Source: Plasmodium malariae (taxonomy: Eukaryota; Apicomplexa; Aconoidasida; Haemosporida; Plasmodiidae). From it: a stretch of DNA of 64,000 bases. Shown here in pieces: positions 56,201 through 64,000 of the stretch; within the stretch, counting starts at the first letter, position 1; each line of letters begins with the position of its first letter. The DNA lies in the NCBI RefSeq assembly GCF_900090045.1, contig NC_041782.1, positions 1,955,001 through 2,019,000 of the forward strand, in the 5' to 3' direction. The notes below the pieces were generated by a model. The model made no database searches, was not told where the DNA came from, and worked only from the letters and a program-made list of their open reading frames with translations. Position numbers and translations under genes: made by a program.

Positions 56201-56863
56201 ATTATCATTATTATTATTATCATTATCATTATCATAATTATTATCATCATTATTGATTCCTTTCCAATTTTCCTTGTTACTGCTCCTTACTGGGTAACTT
56301 TTGGGGTCTTTGACCCCTCTTGTTGGGAACATATTGCAGTATTCTGAACTATCTGTAAAATTAACAGAAGTGCTCCGAGATTTACAATAATTATCATCAT
56401 TTAAAAATGCATCGTATACCATATCAGTGGACGTTGCTTCCTTTTCATAGTTAAATGAGATTATATTATTATTCATTTCATCGAGATCTTCTTTTGCTTT
56501 ATTGTAATTATGTAAAACCTTCTCCGAATTGGTAATTTTATTACTGTTATTATATGGCATCAAATATTTTTTTCCATTTTTTTCCTTTAAATTTTCTTGA
56601 TCCATTTTAAAATTAGTTGTGCAAAAAGTGTCATTTAAAGTTCTGAACAAGTCATCATCTTTTAAATTTTTTTTTTCTCTTGAATTAAGACAATAAGCAT
56701 TATTTTGAAAAGAATTTATTTCTACAAAGTGTTCCTTTCCGTTGTTGTAATTTATACTACTTTGATAGCTATCGATTTGTTCAAAATTATCATCATCACT
56801 TTCTATGAACACGCCGCCCTTTTCTTTAAAGCGGCTTCCGAACGCGTCATTTTCATTCAGCAT
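53204..56863 (-). CDS. GRIP-domain golgin (trans-Golgi coiled-coil protein)
   Basis: A single exon of 1219 residues from the ATG at 56863. Residues 1-~200 are polar; about 200-400 are dominated by Asn/Asp runs and Asn-Thr-Ser repeats; 424-481 carry a NRSSG repeat. From about 637 to 1165 the sequence is heptad-rich coiled coil (for example LLEEINELKKSMENMKKEK and LQDKIEALLYKIEKL). The last ~50 residues fit the GRIP consensus: VTYQKNILLNFISQIPAG, then DDYVSVIYNSFNFSNKEIEL (compare YLKNvllqFL...LlPVi..lL.fs.eE). GRIP domains are recruited to trans-Golgi membranes by Arl1-GTP through a conserved Tyr, which is present here. A P. falciparum GRIP protein is a known trans-Golgi marker, and I believe this is its orthologue. 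An internal segment at about 800-860 (DNDVLFCFATDNSRLICFKQ) is less coiled and may be a small folded module. Confidence 0.82.
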   Translation of the reverse strand: MLNENDAFGSRFKEKGGVFIESDDDNFEQIDSYQSSINYNNGKEHFVEINSFQNNAYCLNSREKKNLKDDDLFRTLNDTFCTTNFKMDQENLKEKNGKKYLMPYNNSNKITNSEKVLHNYNKAKEDLDEMNNNIISFNYEKEATSTDMVYDAFLNDDNYCKSRSTSVNFTDSSEYCNMFPTRGVKDPKSYPVRSSNKENWKGINNDDNNYDNDNDNNNNDNNDDNNDDNNDDNDNNNNNNNDDNNYDNDNNNNNDDNNYDNDNDNNNNDNNDDNNNDISDNHTDKHYMNDSDDCANNSIMNMNSYKDSNNYTHSNNCNDRNNTNNCEHGNLDEYDYSNSSNDTTTNNTTTTNNTTINNTTITNNNSNSNNTTTNNNSNSSNNNSNNNTTTNNTTINNSNSNSNNSNNNDNCDESGDRNCDNIRDDNRSSSNRSSGNRSSGNRSSGNRSSGNRSSSNRSSGNRSSGNRSSGNRSSGNRSSSNISNYNLCDGNMSYGINIEKVYENEENNFINVGDEEEYKRKEEDTNEDENNNDEISDRENSTDRNNTDLCNPDLNNSDEVKKDHLNTHIVSGDDKDSRVNTPNRKDNSEINNKCSNLDANDKDRLINKRSCIDDNEQVDNCYNNKDETDGSIPINNNNENVHLNNKCTHLLEEINELKKSMENMKKEKICLLSKFKAYTLNNKKEFEELKMKCKYNEEEIAKYSSEIKRKEEEIEKWSSKYTEEMITYKKALEQQNNLHNELCKKYDFEQDTNYKLQKEISSHIDEINKLDEENKILKIQLEEKEAIIYALEQENDDKMNKHKQKQDVLDCNLTDNDVLFCFATDNSRLICFKQNKEYFIIPQNIFEERHGNIKIPACVQDIFQNELNECKKMEALNFNKIQEEKLEIEKEYNEYKIKVSTLINETNENYKSLEEKDSLIQDLNNTILKYEQDKETYKKEITNLIEKCKLLELEICKEKNLREQQNVAIVDLKKQIKKEKMELEKKFKEQFDMETQKKISQIKEIYENKEKLLQDKIEALLYKIEKLTFSNEGKRKTSENFSQFNENENLDSCEKGKNEMDQADEWTGKDNDEENRSVQNLGVQNHTVDSFNSPKRLPSADSTLLEKNRESDDTKIPIYPNEYKKLKKKLETYEFIINEEKRDKKNLQEQINSLKSQIKNYESISGNYEHVTYQKNILLNFISQIPAGVKIDDYVSVIYNSFNFSNKEIELINSKRSKK
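55418..55590 (-). repeat. 15-nt coding repeat (NRSSG) in the golgin gene
   Basis: About eleven units encode Asn-Arg-Ser-Ser-Gly or the NRSSS variant. The Arg-containing unit interrupts otherwise uncharged Asn/Thr repeats on the N-terminal side of the coiled coil. Confidence 0.9.
55995..56250 (-). repeat. (NND)n-type trinucleotide coding repeat
   Basis: AAT/GAT/AAC codons dominate about 250 bp, encoding an Asn/Asp tract with occasional Tyr. The opposite strand reads as long Ile runs, an artefact of ATT/ATC. Confidence 0.9.
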
Positions 56864-56894
56864 TTTTATTCCTCATTCAGGGTGCTGTTTTATT

Positions 56895-57112
56895 TATTTA
56901 TTTAATCTATTTATTTTACTTATTTATTCTACTTATTTATTCTACTTATTTATTCTACTTATTTATTCTACTTATTTATTCTACCTCTTTATTCTACTTA
57001 TTAATTTTACCTATTTATTCTATTTATTTATTTTACTTATTAATTTTACTTATTTATTCTATTTATTTATTTTACTTATTTGTTCTATTTATTTGTTCTA
57101 TTTATTTTTTTT
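56895..57112 (+). repeat. 13-nt TCTACTTATTTAT array upstream of the golgin start
   Basis: Some 15 copies, regular at first and then diverging to TCTATTTATTTATT and TTTTACTTATTAAT variants. It begins about 30 bp 5' of the golgin ATG, so it is probably transcribed as 5' UTR. Confidence 0.82.
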
Positions 57113-57321
57113 AATTTTTTTATTTTATTTTATTTATGCCATTACAATATTAAACTGCAAATGCGAAAGATAGACTTTTTATTTGCCTTTAACGCCTTTT
57201 TGCGTTTGCATTTGATAGTCTCGTTTAACTCGCTAAAGGATGGAAAAGGTTAAGTACGGCAAATAAACTCTAGCTATGTATGTTTGTTTGTATATGCACG
57301 ATTAAAAACGCAGGCATATGC

Positions 57322-57357
<36 letters not shown>

Positions 57358-59193
57358 TCGTGGCAAAGGAAAACTCTCCAAATTGCGCTTGAACTATTTT
57401 TTTTTTTTTTTCTTTTTTTATTTTTCTTGTTTGTATAAGGCTGATAATTCTGATAATGCTGATAAAGCCGAATGCACGTATGGCTCAAATACTTAAGTGA
57501 GCTAAAAAAGGGGAAACAAAAATGTACGTACAATTATGTATATGCATCATATATACATAATAATATACATACACTACCACATTCGTAAGGCGAGTTTCTT
57601 ATTTTTTAACAAATGCTGTGGATGAGCCTGAAAAATTCAATGGATATTAATATAAATAGGAAAGCTTAAAGGAAATAATAATTTTTTTTTTTTTTAGTAA
57701 TATATAAAAAGGAAAATTAGCGACGATGCAAATACATTGAGTAGCCTATTACAATACATTTTTTACCATTCACTCAATTATATAATACTACATTACATAA
57801 TTTAACATTTCCTATTTTTTTTTTTTTTTTTTTTACTAAATTATGTTCAATTTTGTTTTTAAAGAAAAAAAAAAAAAAAAAAAATTTGTACTACTTCAAC
57901 AATGAGGGTAAGAAATCATAACAAATGTAAAACGTACACATAATAATATTACGTTCTAATAAAACTATATATTTTTTTTTTTTTAATGTTACACTGTGGT
58001 ACATTTTTGTCCTTTTTTAGGCTATTTTTTTTTTTTTTTTTGTTGTTTCTTTAATCCGCTTAAAAATACTATATATTAAATGGAAATATACACATTACTG
58101 AATTTTGTTAAAAAGGAAAAAAAATTAGCACAATAAAATTGGCTCCGTAAAATTACAGAAAATTTGCAGTAAAACTGTAGTAAAAATACCATAATATTGT
58201 ATAAAATTGACATAAAAATGTATAAAATTGACGTAAAAATGTATAAAATTGATGTAAAAATGTGTAAAAATGCCGTAAAATTGTATAGAATTGACAAAAT
58301 TGTATAGAATTGACAAAATTGTTGTAATACTGCAGTAAAACATGAATAGCTAATTAAATGATGGAGTTTGGCAAACACAACAGTGTAAATTTAACATCGC
58401 ATACGTACATAATAACTGACAAACATTACATTTGATGGGAAAAATGTAAAACATAACAGCTCTCATACGTTTTGAAGGTATAACAAATGAGATGCACAAG
58501 TATATAAGAATTATTTTTTAACAGTCGTGGTACTGCACTGCATATGAATATATGTATATTATATGTATATTTATATTTGTACGTTTATACATATTTATAT
58601 TTATATTTGTATGTATATTTTTTTTTTTTTTTTTTTACGTTACTCATACATTTGCACTTGATTTCACTAACAGCGTACTTGTATATATCCCTTTAAAACG
58701 TACGAGTTAAGCAATTTTTTTTTTAATGGGAAAAATATCTATGTAAAATCAAAACTATGTTCACTGTGCACATATGCACCAATAAGCGAATTAGAAATGT
58801 AGCATCACATTATGCGAATATATTTTGCACACAAATATGTTAATATGCGTACATATACGTACATACACATTTTTGTATGTACATTATAAATATATATATA
58901 TAAGTTTATATGTACATATGTACATGTATGTACGTGTAGAAATGTATACGATACGGACACCTAAACGGCTGAAAAAACTTGAATACAGTTGAGTGGAATT
59001 ATTTTATATATACGTGGTCCCAAAAATTATGCGATATATATATGTGCACAGGAGTGTGCAGCCAATATTTGGAAACTATTTGGCAAAGGAACGAATAAAT
59101 AACCAGGGTTGTTAACAAAATGAAACATAAGTTATTCTCGTAATAGGAAAAAAAAAAAAGAAGAAATTTTTATTTTATTGAGAATTATAATTT

Positions 59194-59607
59194 ATGAATT
59201 TTTTAAATACTCCGTTTTGTTTTGTGATATTTTTCTGGGTTTTTTCATGTTATGTTATATCATGTTTCTTTTTTTCTCATGTCTTAACCTGTCTTTTTTT
59301 TATTTATTTTTTTTACTTTTTTTGTCGTACTTCTTACCTTTTGAACCGTTTGGCAATTTTTCAAATTGGTTTGTTCACTGTACTTCAACCATTATTATTG
59401 CTTTATCCGCTTATGTTGATGCATACACATTTTCCTCACCGCATTAAGAGATACATAGAATTAAAATTTTATGATATTAAGTTAAAGGCTCATAAGAAGG
59501 GAAGCAAAAAACGGATGGGTGAACAGGTAATAGTGTATCATGCTGCTCGTGATAAGGAACATAAAATAATTCGTATTTATCCATTTTCTTTTCATGGTGC
59601 AATTTAG
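59194..59607 (+). CDS. Doubtful small membrane-protein ORF
   Basis: A 137-codon frame. The first half is T-rich and hydrophobic (two potential membrane helices, for example IGLFTVLQPLLLLYPLMLM), but a second frame is also open there, so its coding signal is weak. The second half reads more like a protein: HRIKRYIELKFYDIKLKAHK, then GEQVIVYHAARDKEHKIIRI. No family recognised and no neighbouring exon joined. It may be a real lineage-specific gene, an exon of one, or chance. Confidence 0.3.
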   Translation: MNFLNTPFCFVIFFWVFSCYVISCFFFSHVLTCLFFIYFFYFFCRTSYLLNRLAIFQIGLFTVLQPLLLLYPLMLMHTHFPHRIKRYIELKFYDIKLKAHKKGSKKRMGEQVIVYHAARDKEHKIIRIYPFSFHGAI

Positions 59608-59639
59608 AAGGAAAAAAAAAAAAAAAAAAAAATGCATTT

Positions 59640-59905
59640 GTATATATATATCTTGTATTAATATATATTTATATATATCTTGCATGTATATATATACTTA
59701 TATCTTGTATTAATATATATTTATATATATCTTGCATGTATATATATACATATATCTTGTATTAATATATATTTATATACATCTTACATGTATATATATA
59801 CATATATCTTGTATTAATATATATTTATATATATCTTACATGTATATATATACATATATCTTGTATTAATATATATTTATATATATCTTGTATATATATA
59901 TATAT
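59640..59905 (+). repeat. 52-nt TA-rich minisatellite
   Basis: Five units with an exact 52-nt spacing; CTTGTATTAATATATATTTA starts at 59652, 59704, 59756, 59808 and 59860. Each contains a second half-unit, ATATCTTGCATGTATATA. Confidence 0.9.
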
Positions 59906-61413
59906 ATTTATATGTACTAACGTTGTTCCCTGGAGTGCGTCCTGAACAGGTACGATGAACACTATACAAATATAACAAAATGAACTACACACGTTTGTGT
60001 ATAAATGAAAAATTTTACTAATTGAATTGTGAAGTAAACCTCTATGAGTATTTTAATTCCCTGCGTTTTTAGTATAAGGAATTATATGCTCTTTCTCGTT
60101 TTTGCGTGTATCAAAACTTGCGTTTATACTTATGTCTGTTCCGGCAGTGGTGTATATATATGTGTAGCCCCCTTTACAAATAATGCCAAGGGAGGAGCGT
60201 GTATTTGGAGAAATAAAAAAAGATACATGTACCTTATAATGATAAAAATCAAGTGTATGCATTCGAGAGTGTGTTACCTTTTTTACGCTCAGTAGATATA
60301 CATATATTTAGATTATACAAAAAGACGTTTAAAATTTTTTTAGAAATTTTCATTTTTCTCCTTCCCAAGTGACTGTACCGTTATCATATATTAACAAATT
60401 ACTTTCTTTTTAATTAAAAAAAAAAAGAAAATAATAAAATAAGTAAAAAAAATAAATAAATAAAAATAGGAAAACAACATAATAATTAGAAGGAGAATTA
60501 GGAGAAATATCAATTTAAGGAGAAAAAAAAAAAAAAAAAAAAAGGGAACAATATTCATGGATCCCTATGTCCGTTTTGCACTTCAAGACAAATCAGTACC
60601 CCACATTTTTATCAACTTAAATCTCGATTTTTTTTTTTTTTTTTTTTTTTATATTGATATAAATTCCTCTATTTTTAAGTAAATTATCTTAAAAGAGGCC
60701 GTTAAATAAAAAGTAGAAAATACTGGTATACATACAAGCCCATACTAATAAATGTGCACATATATATATGTAAACATACGTATATATACATGTGTATACA
60801 TATAAATGCATACGTATGTATGACATTCTAAAACGTCAAAGACGCGGTACAAAGTAATAGTGTAAAAAATAGGGGGCGTAACATAACATTTTGTCCTTTA
60901 ATGCTATATAGATGCTTAAAACAAGCAGAAGCGGGAAATAACGCACGCATATATATATATATATATATGTAAATATATACACGTATGCATGTATGTATAC
61001 ATATAAAACTTAATAGTCATGTATGTCTAAAGGGTAGAAAGACTGCGCGTTCTTCCGTGCACCTTATTATATATGTATATAGCAAGGGTGTTATAATGTA
61101 ATAATAAGAAAACCTTAAAATAGGATAAAAAAATATAAGTTACAGTTGAACAGGGTGATATTGCTTTCTTTGTCAACATAAAGCTTTATCAATACTACAT
61201 TTTATGATAATTTTTCTTATTCTTCTCAATTTTGTGTACATACATAAATATACATGTATGGGTATATTTACATGTACGTATATATACGCATATAAGTGCA
61301 CATACATGTATGTGTATATATGGGAATATATTTGTGTGCACTTCTTTCCTTCTGGTGAGACCTAATGTCAGTTACCAGCCCCCTGATTAGCTAATCCGCT
61401 TCATATATTAATC

Positions 61414-64000
61414 ATGAATAGTAATATTGGTAACTACCATAACAATATAAATAATGGACTTAAACAACGTTACTTTCGTAATGACAATTTATGTAATGAG
61501 TTAGCATATGATGGAAGCGCTGGTAGATATTACACGACCCCTGTGGGCAATTTCTACTCTTCATCAGTCGGTAATGATGCACGTGCTAATAATGCTAAAC
61601 ATAGTAGTAATTGTTCTATTACAATATTAGAAAATAATAATATAAACAACATTACTTTAACAGCAGCAGTAGTACACATGTGGGAGCAGAAAAAAAAAAA
61701 AAAAAAAAAAAATATATAGGAAACAATTACTACCAAACATATATTCAATAAAACACAAATGTGTGTATTTCCTTTACTTTTCATCAGGAGACGGTTGCAT
61801 ATCAAACTATAAGCTTAATGCCCAAAATACTGACATGTTCATATATCAGAAAAGAAACACTAATGATGAAAACAATTTAAATAGAACCAAGTGTTCTCTT
61901 GAGGGATACACGTCAAATAGTCTCAGTCAAAGTAATGACAAGAATTTATGTGTACAATGTACTTGCTTCAGGATACCCTCTACTCAACTCAGTAGTTTTG
62001 ATGATAACATAAAAAATATACATGGTAAAAAAAATGCTCTTCCTAAGGCCTCTGTGCCATTCCTAGGCTACAACTTCCCTCCTGCTCCTTCCATCAATGG
62101 TATTGATAGTATTAGCAGTATTGACAGTATTAGCAGTATTGGCAATATTAGTGGTATTGGAAATATTAGCGGTATTGGAAATATTAGCGGTATTGGAAAT
62201 ATTAGCAGTATTGGAAATATTAGTGGTATTGGAAATATTAGCGGTATTGACAACAACAATGAAAATGTATTGTATTACGCAAACAATAATGCTTGCTCTT
62301 TACATCAATGTGTGGGTTCCCAAGTCAACGCAAACGTAAACAACAGAATAGCAAAGTTCACTACTACAAATGATAGTAAAAAAAATGCTAACATAATATA
62401 TAACGCGAATGATAATTTAAGCTATAATTTATGCGAAATTTTGAGTAATAATTTGAGTCAAAATGTCGGAAATATTTCAAGTCAAAATGTCGGAAATATT
62501 TCAAGTCAAAATATGAGCAATAATTCAAGTCAAAATATGAACAATATTTCAGGTCAAAATATGAACAATATTTCAGGTCAAAATATGAACAATATTTCAG
62601 GTCAAAATATGAACAATATTTCAGGTCAAAATATGAGCAATATTTCAAATCAAAATGTGGGTAATATTTCAAATCAAAATATGAGCAATAATTCGAGTCA
62701 AAATGTAAATGGCCATTTGCGTCAGAATTTTAGCCAAAGTTTTAATCAAAACATTGCCCAAAATTTGAACAGCAATTTGATTGGAAATTTGACTGGAAAT
62801 TTAAGTAATAATTTAACGCGCAATTTAAATAATAATTTGAATGACAATTTGGGCGACAATTTATATGGCACTTTTAATGGAAATTCAAACGACAATTTAT
62901 TTCCCCTTTTGAACGAAAGTAGTAACAAAAGGGAGGGACATACGAATAACGCCATTTTAAGTGAACGTATTAATGAAAATGTAAACAATTCCATTCAGCA
63001 TCTTTTAGAAAATAGAAATAAAGATTCTGACTGTAGTAATTTAAACTTGCGTTGTACCAATCTCAACTATTTAAAATTTAATGCATTGAAAAATCCGCAA
63101 AATTGTAATGCTTTATTATATCACCCTGATTTAAATGTGTGTGTGTTAAGCAATATGCATAACGGTAACAGTACCGGCAGTGTAAGCGGAGTTACGAATG
63201 TGGGCACAGTTGGCAATATAAGCAGTGTTAACAATGTTAGTAACATTAGCAGTAACAGCAATGTCAGATGTAACAACGGAAGTAGCAACATACCAAATGA
63301 AAACTTAATTATGCCTACGCCAAATAGCACGAGGGACAGGATAATCACTTCCCCCCATGCTAATCTAGCGAACAGTATAAATAATGGCATGATAAACCCA
63401 TCGACCAACTTGGTTGGCAATACGTCCAGTATTAACCTCAACGTGCCAAGTGGTAATGTTAACAAGGACATGCTGAATATCCCCCCTCCGAATGTAAGTT
63501 TCAACATGACAAACGCAAATGTAAATACAGTTTATAGGGAAGCACCCCGTTTGACTGCACCTTATAGGGAAGCACCCCATGTGAGCACGGACTTGCCACT
63601 ATTAAACTGTACCAAAATAAATAACACAAGAAGAGAAAGCATAAACCAGAATTTAATTAATTCTTACTCTGATGGAAATACAACTATAGCTCCTCTATTT
63701 GAAAACAAGAATGCTATGTATAGAGAAAGCCTAGAACCAAGTAATGTTTTAAATAACAAAAATTCGAACAACTACTTAACTATAAATAATGAACAACTAC
63801 TGTGTAACAATGTATTCCAAGAAAAAATTGCAAAAAATTTACAGCATACAACACATATGAACAATTTTAGCGGAATGTTAAGTAGTCATACGATATATAA
63901 TAGCAAATTGAGAAATGAGAGTTGTAATGAAAGTAAAAATACAACTGTACCAAGCATGAACAACATTCCAATTAATCATTATAAAAAAGAATACATGTAT
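61414..64000 (+). CDS. Asn-rich protein with octad repeats, 5' part (partial at right edge)
   Basis: Exon 1 starts at the ATG at 61414 (MNSNIGNYHNNINNGLKQRY). A strongly pyrimidine-rich acceptor (TTTACTTTTCATCAG) at 61787 begins a frame that stays open for 737 codons to the window end. Matching phase requires a donor leaving one base over. The best candidates are GTAATG at 61571 (giving G-D-G-C at the joint) or GTAATT at about 61609. The unspliced frame ends at a poly(A) run near 61719. The protein is Asn/Ser-rich with a GIGNIS repeat, an eight-residue NISGQNMN-type repeat and NLxx tetrads. A Cys-containing patch (CVQCTCF) follows exon 2's start. No domain is recognisable in the visible part; any conserved domain is probably downstream. 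Function unknown. Confidence 0.72.
62108..62252 (+). repeat. 18-nt coding repeat (GIGNIS)
   Basis: Seven to eight units of Gly/Ser-Ile-Gly/Asp-Asn/Ser-Ile-Ser in the right-edge protein. The opposite strand reads as hydrophobic IPLIFP repeats, an artefact. Confidence 0.9.
62450..62712 (+). repeat. 24-nt coding repeat (NISGQNMN and variants)
   Basis: About eleven octapeptide units, from NNLSQNVG through NISGQNMN to NNSSQNVN. The Gln-Asn pair is invariant; the first Ser-Gly/Ser/Asn position and last two residues vary. Degenerate units continue to about 62890. Confidence 0.92.

Larger units (their letters stand above)
56864..61413. other. Large divergent intergenic region
   Basis: About 4.5 kb between the starts of the golgin and the Asn-rich gene at the right edge. 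It contains a 13-nt TCTACTTATTTAT array directly upstream of the golgin (56895-57110), (TA)n at 57322-57355, poly(T/A) tracts, an irregular TAAAATTGTATAAAATTGAC array (58140-58330), a 52-nt array and one doubtful ORF (both listed). Around 60830-61180 the sequence is slightly GC-richer, possibly 5' UTR. No RNA gene recognised. Confidence 0.6.

Noticed and set aside
55413..56347. Poly-Leu and poly-Ile frames on the plus strand
   Set aside because: Antisense of NRSSG and Asn/Asp codon repeats in the golgin gene.
60044..60295. 83-codon frame beginning MSILIPCVFSIRN
   Set aside because: No domain, an overlapping frame open on the other strand, and no splice sites linking it to another exon.

Overview
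The window is nuclear DNA from a malaria parasite (Plasmodium). It is very AT-rich, dense in poly(dA)/poly(dT) tracts and TA microsatellites, has short introns with pyrimidine-rich acceptors, and encodes proteins interrupted by long Asn/Asp/Ser/Lys runs. From memory, the gene order matches an internal block of P. falciparum chromosome 3, running from the FAD glycerol-3-phosphate dehydrogenase past glutaredoxin, an Aha1-like protein, AP endonuclease and beyond. The sequence is less AT-extreme than P. falciparum and looks like a P. malariae- or P. ovale-type genome, but I cannot name the species. Nothing suggests a subtelomere, organelle genome, recent transfer or mobile element.

Layout. 0-7 kb: the 5' end of a mitochondrial FAD glycerol-3-phosphate dehydrogenase (minus, runs off the left edge); five-exon glutaredoxin (plus); and a five-exon protein made of two Aha1 N-terminal domains (minus). 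7-18 kb: a large Asn-rich protein with a conserved C-terminal LLPYH segment, complex III subunit QCR8, and a small membrane protein. 18-24 kb: an adenylate kinase 7-like protein (minus) and an unassigned, probably spliced, small gene. 24.8-29.7 kb: an Mms2-type ubiquitin E2 variant and an ExoIII-family AP endonuclease. 32.9-44.9 kb: a single 12-kb exon for a Dopey homologue. 46-57 kb: a three-exon orphan (minus), a 12-TM MFS-like protein in three exons (plus), and a GRIP-domain golgin (minus). 57-64 kb: a long repeat-rich intergenic stretch, then the 5' part of an Asn-rich protein that runs off the right edge.

There is no operon logic; each gene appears to have its own promoter. Some genes share a compartment or pathway: Dopey and the GRIP golgin (endosome/Golgi traffic), QCR8 and the glycerol-3-phosphate dehydrogenase (mitochondrial electron transport), and the E2 variant and AP endonuclease (DNA damage tolerance and repair). 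Noncoding DNA is rich in minisatellites, several of them inside introns or directly upstream of start codons.

I found no obviously new multi-gene system. The most interesting items are the duplicated Aha1-N protein lacking an Aha1 C-terminal domain, a Lys/Gln-repeat upstream ORF overlapping the AK7 start, an unassigned spliced gene at 22.4-23.3 kb, a GC-richer noncoding island at 17.6-17.85 kb, and inverted-repeat minisatellite units in an intron. Exon borders were derived by eye from splice consensus, reading-frame phase and family alignment.
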